Part shown: positions 1 to 8,465 of the stretch, piece after piece
How the letters are laid out: the number at the start of each line of letters is the position of its first letter
How positions within the stretch are numbered: position 1 is the stretch's first letter
Source of the DNA: Acidobacteriota bacterium
Lineage (GTDB): Bacteria; Acidobacteriota; Polarisedimenticolia; Gp22-AA2
Reading direction: 5' to 3'
DNA: 64,000 nt
Assembly (NCBI GenBank): GCA_003223135.1
Contig: QHXX01000022.1
Coordinates: 28,848 to 92,847, forward strand
The notes under the pieces: model-generated
Told to the model about the DNA's origin: nothing
Databases searched by the model: none
The model's input: only the letters and a program-made list of their open reading frames with translations
Position numbers and translations under genes: made by a program

Positions 1-975
1 CAGGGCCACGACCTGGATGCCGCGCCGGCGCAGCAGGCGGATGAGGCGGGCGTACTCCCGCGCCTGGGCCCAGGGCTTGTTGATGCCATCGAGGTTCGAC
101 TGCTTGATCGTCTCGAAGCCGATCGAGAGAAGAAAGCAGCCGCTCTTGGCGGCCAGGTCGAGGAGCTCTTCGTCCTCGGCGATCTGGATGGTGCACTGGC
201 TGCACCAGCGCATCGACTTCGGGATCATGGAGCGGAACAGCTCCTTGGCGTAGCGCCGATCCGCCACCGGATTGTCGTCCATGAACAGGACGTTGCGTGA
301 TCCCTTGGCGCGGATGGCCTCGAGGTCGCGCAACACCTCGGCGATCGGGCGTTTGCGGTACGTCCCGTCGTGGAATTGCGTGATGCAGCAGTAATCGCAA
401 CGGAAAGGGCAGCCGCGCGTCACGTACAGCGGGAACTGGAAGTAATACTCGCGGTACACCCTCTCGCGCATCAGCTCGGGTCGCCAGAGCGGCAGATGAT
501 CGAGGTCGACCACCGGCAGCCCGCGGAGGTCGTGCAGCTTCTCCCCCTGGTACACGCGTTTCCGGAAGCCTCCGCGCTGGACATCGGCCAGAAGCTCCGG
601 CCAGGCATACTCGGCCTCGCCCTTGACGATGGCGTCGCAGTGCTCCAGAGCCTGTTCCGGGTTCAAGGACACCCACTCCCCTCCCATCACCACCGGCAGA
701 CCGCGCGATCGGTAGGCGTCCGCGAGCCTGTAAGCGCGGCCGATCTGCAGCCCCATCGCCGTGATGCCGACAAGGTCGGCGTCGGTGTCGAGGGGCGGCT
801 CGTCCATGAAGTCGTCCACCAGCTCGCAGGTGAAGTCGGGCGGTGTGAGGGCCTCGAGATGGACGAGGGTCAGTCCGGAGGTCCAGTACCGCCCGACGCG
901 CGCGACGGACCCGTCCGGCCGGCGGTGCGAGGAGGAAATCAGCAGGATCTTGCGGCGGCCGCCGCGGGCAGGCAT
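1..975 (-). CDS. B12-binding radical SAM protein (3' end outside window)
   Basis: The visible 325 codons start at ATG 975 and run off the window. Residues about 8-150 look like a cobalamin-binding Rossmann domain. They are followed by a radical SAM core with the CxxxCxxC cluster motif CPFRCDYC (Cys189, Cys193, Cys196). Downstream are FMDDNP and FLLSIGFETI, both typical of the B12/radical SAM family that modifies lipids and secondary metabolites. It lies 14 bp after the glycosyltransferase gene and probably ends the acyl carrier protein - glycosyltransferase operon. The substrate cannot be told. The family is secure; a role in the adjacent lipid or polyene-type pathway is inferred from position only. 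Confidence 0.85.
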   Translation of the reverse strand, partial: MPARGGRRKILLISSSHRRPDGSVARVGRYWTSGLTLVHLEALTPPDFTCELVDDFMDEPPLDTDADLVGITAMGLQIGRAYRLADAYRSRGLPVVMGGEWVSLNPEQALEHCDAIVKGEAEYAWPELLADVQRGGFRKRVYQGEKLHDLRGLPVVDLDHLPLWRPELMRERVYREYYFQFPLYVTRGCPFRCDYCCITQFHDGTYRKRPIAEVLRDLEAIRAKGSRNVLFMDDNPVADRRYAKELFRSMIPKSMRWCSQCTIQIAEDEELLDLAAKSGCFLLSIGFETIKQSNLDGINKPWAQAREYARLIRLLRRRGIQVVAL

Positions 976-989
976 CGGAGGTCGTGTCC

Positions 990-1778
990 TCACGTCCGGC
1001 CGCGCGCGGGTGGTGCGCCGCGGCGCCTCAGCCATTGGCGCAGGACGGTGCCGACGATGCGGAACGTGTCGCGCAGCGGCCTGTAGTGACTCGTCGCCCG
1101 GCCATCGACGACCAGGAGCCTTATCGGCACCGAGGCAATCGGCAGGCGCCACTCCGCTGCCCGCATGAGCGCCTCCATCTCGGCCTCGTAGCGCCGCCCC
1201 TCGAGACGCAGCCTCGCGAGGAAGACCGCGTCGTAGAGCCGGAAGCCGCTCTGGGAATCGGGCAGATCGACCCCGGTGAAGACACGCAGGGAGGCCGAGG
1301 AAAAGCGGTTCATGGCGCGGCGCGGGCCCCACATGCGCGCGAAGTCGCGGTTGCGCGAGCCGACGATCAGGGCAGGGCGCTCTCTTCCGTACAGATCCGC
1401 GAAGGCCGGGATGTCCTCCGGATCGTGCTGGCCGTCGGCGTCCAGGGTGATGACGGCCTCGAGGCCGCCCGGCGGGGCGAAGGCGCCCTCGCGTTCCGGA
1501 GCGGCGGCGCGCGTCTCCGAGAGCAGCGCCTCGAAGGCGGTGGCGAGCGCCGCCCCCTTGCCGCGATTGATGGAATGGCGGATGACCTCGGCGCCCGCCT
1601 GGCGCGCGCGCGCCGCCGTGTCGTCGGTCGAGCCGTCGTCGACGACGATGACCCGGGGGACATGACGGAGCGCCCCCGCGACGACGGCCCCGACCGTCGC
1701 CCCGGCGTCGAGCGCCGGGATCACCGCCACCAAAAGCGGCGCGGCCCCGTTCTTGCCCGACGGGTCAGGCCGCGCCAC
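990..1778 (-). CDS. Family 2 glycosyltransferase, dolichyl-phosphate-mannose-synthase-like
   Basis: The 262-residue protein has a GT-A fold. VIPALDAG opens the nucleotide-binding region, VVDDGSTDDT follows, and TLDADGQHDPEDI carries the DXD-type metal site. SGFRLYDAVF is typical of the GT2 subfamily that transfers a hexose to a lipid phosphate. No membrane segments are obvious, so it is probably a cytoplasmic or peripheral membrane enzyme. Its start overlaps the end of the acyl carrier protein gene by 14 bp, suggesting translational coupling. In acyl carrier protein/ketosynthase clusters such enzymes often glycosylate the finished acyl or polyene lipid; that role is inference here. Confidence 0.85.
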   Translation of the reverse strand: MARPDPSGKNGAAPLLVAVIPALDAGATVGAVVAGALRHVPRVIVVDDGSTDDTAARARQAGAEVIRHSINRGKGAALATAFEALLSETRAAAPEREGAFAPPGGLEAVITLDADGQHDPEDIPAFADLYGRERPALIVGSRNRDFARMWGPRRAMNRFSSASLRVFTGVDLPDSQSGFRLYDAVFLARLRLEGRRYEAEMEALMRAAEWRLPIASVPIRLLVVDGRATSHYRPLRDTFRIVGTVLRQWLRRRGAPPARGRT

Positions 1779-2037
1779 GCTTCCCGGCGACGAAATCGAC
1801 GAGGCTCTTGAGTGAGGTGAGGATGCGCCGGCCCTCGGCCACGTCCGCGATCTTGAGACCGTACTCCTTCTCCAGCCCGACCACGAGCTCGAGAAGGTCG
1901 ATCGAATCGAGATCGAGACCGCCTCCCACGAGCGGCGCGTCGTCCTGGATGCTGTCGGGATCGACCTGCTCCAGGCGCAGGCGGCGCACGATGAAGCGCT
2001 TCAATTCTCCGTGGAGCCCGTGGCTGTTGCCGGACAT
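1765..2037 (-). CDS. Acyl carrier protein
   Basis: The 90-residue protein carries the phosphopantetheine attachment motif DLDSIDLLE, with Ser45 as the expected attachment site. The flanking helix-forming sequence (LVVGLEKEYGLKI) is typical of acyl carrier proteins of type II fatty-acid and polyketide systems. It is the first gene of the minus-strand arm (acyl carrier protein, glycosyltransferase, radical SAM) and is divergent from the hotdog/ketosynthase arm. It presumably carries the growing chain made by those enzymes. Its predicted -10 box lies only 12 nt from the ATG and no ribosome binding site is visible, so the mRNA leader should be very short. Confidence 0.9.
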   Translation of the reverse strand: MSGNSHGLHGELKRFIVRRLRLEQVDPDSIQDDAPLVGGGLDLDSIDLLELVVGLEKEYGLKIADVAEGRRILTSLKSLVDFVAGKRGAA

Positions 2038-2049
2038 GGCAAGGCCGCT

Positions 2050-2101
2050 CTTATACCAGAGAGGCCCGCCGGTTGCAATGATGCGGGGCGTCGTCTAAAC
2101 T
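2050..2101. promoter_or_regulatory. Divergent promoters sharing one palindromic -35 box
   Basis: TTGCAA at 2073-2078 is its own reverse complement. Reading plus, 17 nt separate it from TAAACT (2096-2101), which would start mRNA about 22 nt before the hotdog gene. Reading minus, 17 nt separate it from TATAAG (2055-2050), just upstream of the acyl carrier protein gene. Both spacings are optimal for a sigma-70-type promoter. Use of the same hexamer in both directions is inferred from geometry. Confidence 0.5.
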
Positions 2102-2129
2102 CGCGTCTCCCCATGCGGGAGAGCCGCAC

Positions 2130-2585
2130 GTGAGCGATGCCACCTTCCCTCCCCACTCCCATCCGTTCCGAATGATCGACGTCATCCTGGAGCTCGAGCG
2201 CGAGCGCTGCACCACGATCAAGGCGGCGAGCGGCGACGAGGTGGTGCGTGACGATTGGGGAGCGTCCGCGGGGCGCACTCCCTTTTCTCTTCTTCTCGAG
2301 GCCCTGGCCCAGGCCGCGGTGCCTCTCGCGGGACTTCAGGATCTGGACCGCCCGCGCGCATCCGATCGGCCGCTGCGCCCCGCGGGGATGATCGTCGGCA
2401 TCGACGGAGCGCGCCTCCTCCGGCCGGTGCGGCCGGGCGATCGCCTCCTGATCACCTCCTCGGTGATCGGACGCTTCGGCGGCATGATCCGGGTTCGCAG
2501 CATCGCCGAGGTTGCCGAGTCGGCCCCCGGCCAGGCCGTCGTGGCGGAGGGAGAATTCACGATCGCCCTGGAGGAAACGCCGTGA
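2130..2585 (+). CDS. Hotdog-fold dehydratase-like protein (FabZ/ApeP-type)
   Basis: The 151-residue protein starts at GTG 2130, with a GGGAGA ribosome site upstream. HPFRMIDVILELE and LLLEALAQAA match the two best conserved blocks of the FabZ-type 3-hydroxyacyl-ACP dehydratase family, including the Glu of the LLEALAQ helix. The His that FabZ carries before the central helix is not evident; the equivalent stretch reads DDWGASAGRTPF. It may therefore be a divergent dehydratase of the kind found in aryl-polyene-like clusters, or a non-catalytic hotdog protein. It overlaps the ketosynthase start by 4 bp and is the first gene of the plus-strand arm. Confidence 0.7.
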   Translation: MSDATFPPHSHPFRMIDVILELERERCTTIKAASGDEVVRDDWGASAGRTPFSLLLEALAQAAVPLAGLQDLDRPRASDRPLRPAGMIVGIDGARLLRPVRPGDRLLITSSVIGRFGGMIRVRSIAEVAESAPGQAVVAEGEFTIALEETP

Positions 2586-3793
2586 GGCTGGTCGCCGTTA
2601 CCGGGGCCGGGGTCATCTCCGCCCTGGGCGCCACCGCGGCCGCGACCTGGGAGGGGCTCGTCGCTGGACGCAGCGGGATCGGGCCGCTGACGCTGTTCGA
2701 CGCCTCGAAAGACCGCACCCATACCGCCGCGCAGATCACCTCCACCGAATGGGACCGGGGACTCACCGGGGCGGAGCAGGCGCGCCTGTCACGCGGCGAC
2801 CGGCTCGGGCTCCATGCCGCCGGGCAGGCGTTCGCCGACGCCGGCCTCGACCCGTCGCGCTTCGAGGCGAGCCGCGCCGGGCTGATCCTCGGCGGCGGCG
2901 GGGGCGGACTCCTGCAGGCGGAGGCGTATCTCGGAGCGGTCCTATCGGGCCGCGCCCCGAAACCGTCCTCGGCCCGGGGTTTCTTCATGGGGACGACGGC
3001 CGACCTGATCGCACAGCGCTTCGGCCTCGGCGGCCGGGTGCAGACGATCATGAACGCCTGCTCGTCATCGACGATCGCCATCGGGATGGGCGCGTCCCTG
3101 GTGGCCGGTGGCGCCCAGGAGGTGGTGCTGGCGGGCGGCGTCGAGACGCTATCGCGCACGACCTTCGCGGGCTTCAACTCGCTGCGGCTGGTCGACCCCG
3201 ATCCGTGCCGCCCGTTCGATCGCAGACGCCGCGGGATGTCCCTGGGGGAATGCGCGGCCTTCCTCGTGCTCGAGCCGGTCGAGGCGGCCCGGGCGCGCGG
3301 CGCCCGCATCTACGGGGAGGTCGCCGCCTACGGAATGTCCTCCGACGCCTACCACCTGACCGCGCCCGATCCGGAAGGAAGAGGCCTGCAACGATCGATG
3401 CGGGCCGCGCTCGCGGCCGCGGGGATGTCCGCGGACGACGTCGATCACGTCAACGCGCACGGCACCGGCACCGAGCAGAACGACGCCGCCGAGACGCGGT
3501 CCCTCAAGGGGTTGTTCGGCGCGCGCGCGGACCGTGTCCCGATCGTGTCGATCAAAGGGGCCGTCGGCCACTGCCTCGGCGCCGCCGGGGCCATCGAGGC
3601 GTTCGCGTCCTTGATGTCCCTCGTCCACGGGCTGATCCCCCCGACGACCGGGCTCGATGAGCCCGGTCCGGACTGCGACCTCGACCATGTCCGCGGTCGC
3701 GCCCGGGAGGCGAGGTTGCGCGTCGTCCTGTCGAATTCGACGGCGTTCGGAGGGAACAACGGCACGCTCATCCTGAAAGCTCACCAGGCATGA
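2582..3793 (+). CDS. Beta-ketoacyl-ACP synthase
   Basis: This is a complete 403-residue ketosynthase of the FabF/type II polyketide family. GTG 2582 is chosen because it overlaps the preceding stop (GTGA) and puts VTGAGVISALG at the N-terminus, as expected. The catalytic Cys lies in NACSSSTIAI. The two His residues are in VNAHGTGTEQND and GAVGHCLGAAG, and the C-terminus has the usual STAFGGNNGTL block. It condenses acyl groups held on the acyl carrier protein encoded across the divergent promoter. The next gene overlaps by 4 bp. Confidence 0.92.
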   Translation: MRLVAVTGAGVISALGATAAATWEGLVAGRSGIGPLTLFDASKDRTHTAAQITSTEWDRGLTGAEQARLSRGDRLGLHAAGQAFADAGLDPSRFEASRAGLILGGGGGGLLQAEAYLGAVLSGRAPKPSSARGFFMGTTADLIAQRFGLGGRVQTIMNACSSSTIAIGMGASLVAGGAQEVVLAGGVETLSRTTFAGFNSLRLVDPDPCRPFDRRRRGMSLGECAAFLVLEPVEAARARGARIYGEVAAYGMSSDAYHLTAPDPEGRGLQRSMRAALAAAGMSADDVDHVNAHGTGTEQNDAAETRSLKGLFGARADRVPIVSIKGAVGHCLGAAGAIEAFASLMSLVHGLIPPTTGLDEPGPDCDLDHVRGRAREARLRVVLSNSTAFGGNNGTLILKAHQA

Positions 3794-4263
3794 AAGTGAA
3801 GCCCGGCAGGAACAAGGCGCGTCGGGCGGAGCCGCTCCGCCTCCTCTTCGTGTGCACCGGCAACGCGGCGCGCAGCCAGATGGCGGAGGGTCTCGCCAAC
3901 CATCTCGGCAAGGGGCGGATCGAGGCCCACAGCGCCGGAACGTTTCCGGCCGGGATGGTGATGCGTCATGCCGTCGCGGTCATGAAGGAGCGCGGCATCG
4001 ACATCAGCGGCCACTACTCGAAAGGGCTCGACGAAGTTCCGGCCCGGTTCGACAGGGTGGTCACCCTGTGCGACTCGGCGGTGCGCGAATGTCCTGTTCC
4101 GCTCATCAAGGCCCGCCACGAGCACTGGTCGACGCCCGATCCGAGCTTCGTCGACGGCGATCCCCAGACTGTGCGCCAGGCCTTCCGGCAGGTGCGCGAT
4201 CGTCTCGAGTCGCAGATCGCCGCCCTGATCGAAAGGCTCGTCGACGGGGACGGGAGCGCATGA
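3790..4263 (+). CDS. Low-molecular-weight phosphatase / ArsC-type arsenate reductase family protein
   Basis: The 157-residue protein has the CX5R phosphate loop CTGNAARSQ (Cys22, Arg28) and the DPSF block typical of the acid Asp loop. The central HSAGTFPAG is typical of thioredoxin-coupled arsenate reductases and low-molecular-weight protein phosphatases. It overlaps the ketosynthase genes on both sides by 4 bp, so it is translated within the lipid/polyene operon. That is an unusual place for an arsenate enzyme, and a phosphatase acting on a pathway component is possible. Sequence alone does not decide between the two activities. Confidence 0.8.
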   Translation: MKVKPGRNKARRAEPLRLLFVCTGNAARSQMAEGLANHLGKGRIEAHSAGTFPAGMVMRHAVAVMKERGIDISGHYSKGLDEVPARFDRVVTLCDSAVRECPVPLIKARHEHWSTPDPSFVDGDPQTVRQAFRQVRDRLESQIAALIERLVDGDGSA

Positions 4264-5296
4264 CCTTACGCGTGGTGATCACGGGTGGCGGCGCCGTCGG
4301 TCCCTTCGGCGCCGGGGTCGGGGCCCTGGTCGAGGCGGTCGCGACCGGCCGGACGGCGATCGAACGATCCGGGCGGGGGTGCGCCGCGCGTCTGCGCGAC
4401 GGCGTGGACGCGGGTCCTATCCGCGCCAATGTCTGGCGTCGGCTGGATCGCTGCTCCCGCATGGCCGTGGCCGCCGCGCGCGAGGCGCTCGAGGACGCCC
4501 GGCTCCGCGCCCCGGCCGGAGTCCCTGTGGCGAGGGATCAGGCGGCGCCCGCGCTCGTTTTCGGCACGATGTCATCAGGGGTGGAGACGCTGCGCGCCTT
4601 CCTTGCCACGACGTTCGCGGAAGGGCCCGAGGGCGCCTCGCCGATGCTCTTTCCTTTCACCGTGCCGAACTCGCCCGCGAGCCAGTGCTCGATCCTTCTC
4701 GGTCTGCGCGGCCCGAACCTGACGATCAGCGAGATGGAGGCGTCCGGACTGGCGGCGATCGCGACCGCCGCCGGTCTGGTGCGCGCCGGCGTCTGTGACG
4801 TCGCTCTGGCCGGCGGCGCCGACGAATGGGTCGGGGAGTACGACCGGGCCTGGGCACGGCTGCGCCTGACGCACCGGGGGGATCCCGCCGCCTTTCCCGG
4901 CCCCTTTGGCAGGGGCCGCCGTGGGTTCGTTCCGGGCGAGGGGGCGTACTTCGTGGTCGTCGAGTCGCTCGAAGGGGCGGCCCGCCGCGGTGCCCCGGCG
5001 TGGGCCGAGGTGGCGGGCGAGGCCATGACGCACGCCCCGGGTCCGGCGCACGGCTGGCCCGCGGAGCCCGGGGCCATGGCCGACGCGATTGGCCTGGCGC
5101 TGTCCCAGTGGCGGCGGGATCCATCCGCGACGGCTTCGTCCCGCCCGTGGCCGGTCTCCTCGATCCCGACCCGGACCTCGATCTCAACCTCGTCCTCGGA
5201 GAGGCCCGCCGCGGTCCCGTGCGTTCGGTCCTGATCGACGCCCTCGGGACCGGCGGATCCTGCGCGGCGGTCGTCCTCAGCCGCGCGGATTCCTAG
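4260..5296 (+). pseudogene. Cys-less ketosynthase-like (chain-length-factor type) gene with internal deletion and frameshift
   Basis: Residues from ATG 4260 (VVITGGGAVGPFG) to about position 5100 (MADAIGLALSQ) are ketosynthase-like. At the position of the active-site Cys the sequence reads TISEMEASGLAAI, which aligns without gaps to TIMNACSSSTIAI of the neighbouring ketosynthase, so Cys is replaced by Glu. This recalls chain-length factors. The frame of 4260 then runs to a stop at 5234 with unrelated sequence. The true C-terminus (FVPPVAGLLDPDPDLDL, LIDALGTGGSCAAVVL) appears in another frame up to 5296. Compared with the neighbour, about 70 residues holding both catalytic His blocks are missing at the join. 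It is either a broken gene or an assembly deletion. Confidence 0.75.
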
Positions 5297-5652
5297 GCGT
5301 CCGCCTCGGGCAGCGATGTGCGGGCGTCATCGAGGATCTGCTTCGCCTCGTCGGCTTCGGGCTCCGGCACGTAGACGGCGAACACGGTCGTCACCGGAAG
5401 CAGAAGACCCGCGCCGCCGGTGAACGGCTCATCCGGAACGATCGCGTGCGGGACGCCGCTGTCGTCGAGGTAGGCGAGGATCGGGTGCATTCCGGCGCTC
5501 TCCAGAAGACGGAGGGCGAGGAGGGCCTCCTCCCGCGTCGCCTCGACGGCCGCGGGACGCGCTCCGGCGAGAGGGCTGCCGCACGAGGGGCAGGGCGTCG
5601 CACCGGCCGCGACCGGCTCGCCGCAGGTGGGGCATCCATCCTCGGTGTCCAT
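5293..5652 (-). CDS. Zinc-ribbon DUF2007-type small protein
   Basis: From ATG 5652 the protein has 119 residues. The first 30 hold a zinc ribbon with two CPxCG knuckles (CPTCGEP and CPSCGSP). The rest resembles the DUF2007 'putative signal-transducing protein' domain: an EALLALRLLESAGM helix followed by a short beta region ending in VPEPEADEAKQIL. A longer in-frame start (TTG 5688) exists, but the zinc ribbon lies at the expected N-terminus from 5652. It is the last gene of the sirtuin-larC-metG operon. Function is unknown. Its stop overlaps the end of the convergent ketosynthase-like gene by 4 bp. Confidence 0.7.
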   Translation of the reverse strand: MDTEDGCPTCGEPVAAGATPCPSCGSPLAGARPAAVEATREEALLALRLLESAGMHPILAYLDDSGVPHAIVPDEPFTGGAGLLLPVTTVFAVYVPEPEADEAKQILDDARTSLPEADA

Positions 5653-5688
5653 GACGGCATCGTATGCCCGGGAGCCGCGGGCGGTCAA

Positions 5689-6456
5689 TCACGCCAGGCG
5701 GAAGATGGTTTCCAGGTTGCGCGTCGTCGCTTCGCCGACCGCCTCCGGCGTCAACCGCTTCAAATCCGCGACCTTCGCCGCCACGAGGACGACGCGCGCC
5801 GGCTCGTTGCGCTTGCCGCGGAACGGGTGCGGCGTGAGGTAGGGCGAGTCGGTCTCGCACAGGATGCGGTCGAGCGGCGCGAAGGCGGCGGCCTCGGCCA
5901 CGCCGGAGGAGTTCTTGAACGTGACCGGCCCGGCGAACGACAGGTAGAAGCCGAGGTCGAGGCAGCGCCGCGCCTCCTCCTTTCCGCCGGAAAAGCAGTG
6001 AAACACGCCGCCTATCTCCCGCGCCCGCTCTTCGCCCAGAATGAGAAGAGTGTCGTCCCAGGCCTCACGCGTGTGGACGACGATGGGCAGTGTCAGGGAG
6101 CGTGCCAGGCCGATCTGGTCGCGGAAGACCTGCCGCTGCGCGTCGCGCGGCGAGAAGTCGTAGTGGTAGTCGAGCCCGATCTCGCCGATGGCCACCGCTC
6201 GGGGCAGCGCCGCCGCGCGCCTGATCCCCTGGGCGACCTCCGGCGTGAAGCTCTTCGCCTCGTGCGGGTGCACCCCCGCGGTGAAATGGATGAAGTCGTG
6301 GCGGGCGGCCAGCGCGGCGCAGGCCTCGGCGTCGCCGATGAACGATGCGACCGTGACCAGCCGGACGATGCCGGCCTGCCGGGCGCGCGCGATGACCTCG
6401 TCCCGATCGGGGTCGAAGTGTTCCAGGGTCAGGTGCGCGTGGCTGTCGCTGAACAC
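5689..6456 (-). CDS. TatD-family metal-dependent hydrolase (DNase)
   Basis: The protein of about 255 residues has the TatD hallmarks: SDSHAHL at the N-terminus (first metal-binding HxH), AIGEIGLDYHYDF, VVHTREAWDD, FHCFSGG and CETDSPYLTPHPFRGKRNEP. Family members are cytoplasmic 3'-5' exonucleases or DNases with two metals. GTG 6456 is preferred because it lies 5 nt after the metG stop and gives the family's usual N-terminus; ATG 6477 would overlap metG. The metG-tatD pairing is common in bacteria and supports a housekeeping role. Confidence 0.88.
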   Translation of the reverse strand: MFSDSHAHLTLEHFDPDRDEVIARARQAGIVRLVTVASFIGDAEACAALAARHDFIHFTAGVHPHEAKSFTPEVAQGIRRAAALPRAVAIGEIGLDYHYDFSPRDAQRQVFRDQIGLARSLTLPIVVHTREAWDDTLLILGEERAREIGGVFHCFSGGKEEARRCLDLGFYLSFAGPVTFKNSSGVAEAAAFAPLDRILCETDSPYLTPHPFRGKRNEPARVVLVAAKVADLKRLTPEAVGEATTRNLETIFRLA

Positions 6457-6461
6457 CCGGG

Positions 6462-8453
6462 CTACTTCACCTTCCATCCGGGAGGCACGGGCTCTTCGGT
6501 CGTCAGGATGTAGGGCTGGCCGGAAGCGTCCGAGGCGGCGAGGAGCATTCCCTGGGACACCACGCCGCGAAGCTTCGCCGGCCTGAGGTTGGCGACGACG
6601 ACGATCGTCTTGCCGACCAGCGACTCGGGGGCATAGCGTGCGGCGATACCGGCGACGATGGTGCGCGTGCCGGTGCCGATGTCCACCGTGAGCTTGAGCA
6701 GCTTGTCGGCGCCCTGGACGCGCTCGGCGGCGACGATCCTTGCGGTCCTGAGATCGACGCGCCCGAACTCGTCGATGGCGATCTCGGCGGTGCCCGCCGC
6801 GCCGACCGGAGCCGCCGCCTCGGGAGCCGGGGGTGCATCCGGCCCGGGGGCGGGAGCACCGGTCGTGGCCTCGGCTGCGTCCGTGCGCGCCTCTTTTCCG
6901 GCCCTGGCGTCCTTGAGGTACTCGGCCTTGTCAATGCGGGGGAAGAGCGACTCACCGCGGGCAATGGGCCGCCCCGGCTTCAGCTCGCCCCAGTGGATGT
7001 GCGCGAGGCTGGCGGTCGTGACGTCGCCGCTGAGGCCGAGGCGTTTCCACAGACCGGACGCGGACTGCGGCATCACCGGGGCGACGAGGACGGCGACGAT
7101 GCGCAGTCCCTCGGCGACCGTGTAGAGCACCGAACCGAGCGCCCAGCGACGCCCGGGGTCCTGCGCCAGCTTCCACGGCTCGTTCTGCACGATGAAGCGG
7201 TTGAGGAGCCCGACGAACCCCCAGACGCGCGCCAGGCCAGAGCTGAAGTCGAGCTCCTCGAAGTCCTTCACGAAGCCTGCCACGGCGTCCTGCGCCGCTT
7301 TCTTCAGCGGTTCGTCTCCCCGGAAGCGCGGATCGGTCTTCGGCACCTTGCCACCGCAGTAGTCCTCGATCATCTTGAGCGCGCGGCTGGTCAGGTTCCC
7401 CAGGTCGTTGGCCAGGTCGGTGTTGACCCGATCGATGAACGCCTCGTCGGAGTAGTTCGCGTCCTGCCCGAACACCATCTCGCGCAACAGAAAGTAGCGC
7501 ACCGGATCGACGCCGAACGCCTCGATGAGGGGGACCGGATCGACCGTGCCTCCGCGGGACTTCGAGATCTTGAGAGCATCCCGCAGCCACCAGCCGTGCG
7601 CGACGACGCGTCGCGGCAGCGGCTCGTCCGCGGACAGCAGGAAGGCCGGCCAATAGACGGCGTGGAAGCGGATGATGTCCTTGCCCACCAGATGCATGTC
7701 GGCCGGCCAGTAGCGCGCGTAGTTCTTGCGGTCGGAGCCGTACCCGAGAGCGGTAATGTAGTTGCTGAGCGCGTCGAACCAGACGTAGAAGACGTGCTTC
7801 GGATCGCCGGGAAGGGGAATGCCCCAGGTTAAGCTGCTGCGGCTGATCGACAGGTCCTTCAGCCCCGACTGGACGAACGACACGACCTCGTTGCGGCGCG
7901 ACTCCGGGAAGACGAACTCGCGATGATCGGCGAAGTGTTTGAGGAGCGGTTCCTGGTATTTCGAGAGACGGAAGAAGTACGACTCCTCCTCGGTCCAGTC
8001 CACCTTGTGCCCCTGATCCGGGCAGCGACCATCGACGATCTGGTTTTCGGGGTAGAAGGACTCGCAGGAGGTGCAGTACCAGCCTTTGTAAGCATCTTTG
8101 TAGATGTCACCCTTCGCCAGGATCTTCTGATACAGCCTCTCGACCCCGCGGCGATGGCGCTCTTCCGTTGTTCGGATGAAATCGTTGTGGCTGATCCCGA
8201 GCGTCCTCCAAAGCCCGCGAAAGCGCTCGACCACCTGATTGGCGAGCTCCATCGGCTTCAGTCCCTTCGCCTGTGCGGCGCGCTCGACGGACTGTCCATG
8301 CTCGTCGGTGCCGGTCAGGAGAAAGACGTCCTTGCCGAGCATCCGATGAAAGCGCGCGATCACGTCGGCCAGGACGGTTGTGTAGGCGTGGCCGATGTGC
8401 GGAACATCGTTGACGTAATAGATCGGCGTGGTCAGGTAGAACTTGCGGGCCAT
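6462..8453 (-). CDS. metG: Methionyl-tRNA synthetase with C-terminal tRNA-binding domain
   Basis: The 663-residue enzyme charges tRNA-Met in the cytoplasm. The HIGH motif is in PHIGHAYTT near residue 20, and the KMSKS equivalent is LKISKSRGG near residue 294. A zinc-knuckle insertion carries CTSCESFYPENQ and a following Cys (GRCPDQGHK), so it belongs to a one-knuckle subtype. An Ala/Pro-rich linker (about residues 525-560) leads to an EMAP/Arc1p-like tRNA-binding domain (VDLRTARIVAAE, LTVDIG) at the C-terminus, typical of long dimeric MetG. It lies 12 bp after the small unknown gene and is followed directly by the TatD hydrolase. Confidence 0.96.
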   Translation of the reverse strand: MARKFYLTTPIYYVNDVPHIGHAYTTVLADVIARFHRMLGKDVFLLTGTDEHGQSVERAAQAKGLKPMELANQVVERFRGLWRTLGISHNDFIRTTEERHRRGVERLYQKILAKGDIYKDAYKGWYCTSCESFYPENQIVDGRCPDQGHKVDWTEEESYFFRLSKYQEPLLKHFADHREFVFPESRRNEVVSFVQSGLKDLSISRSSLTWGIPLPGDPKHVFYVWFDALSNYITALGYGSDRKNYARYWPADMHLVGKDIIRFHAVYWPAFLLSADEPLPRRVVAHGWWLRDALKISKSRGGTVDPVPLIEAFGVDPVRYFLLREMVFGQDANYSDEAFIDRVNTDLANDLGNLTSRALKMIEDYCGGKVPKTDPRFRGDEPLKKAAQDAVAGFVKDFEELDFSSGLARVWGFVGLLNRFIVQNEPWKLAQDPGRRWALGSVLYTVAEGLRIVAVLVAPVMPQSASGLWKRLGLSGDVTTASLAHIHWGELKPGRPIARGESLFPRIDKAEYLKDARAGKEARTDAAEATTGAPAPGPDAPPAPEAAAPVGAAGTAEIAIDEFGRVDLRTARIVAAERVQGADKLLKLTVDIGTGTRTIVAGIAARYAPESLVGKTIVVVANLRPAKLRGVVSQGMLLAASDASGQPYILTTEEPVPPGWKVK

Positions 8454-8465
8454 GACGTCCCCGGT

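Noticed and set aside
5089..6513. 474-codon plus-strand frame
   Set aside because: It is antisense to the DUF2007 and TatD genes and shows only shadow-type composition.
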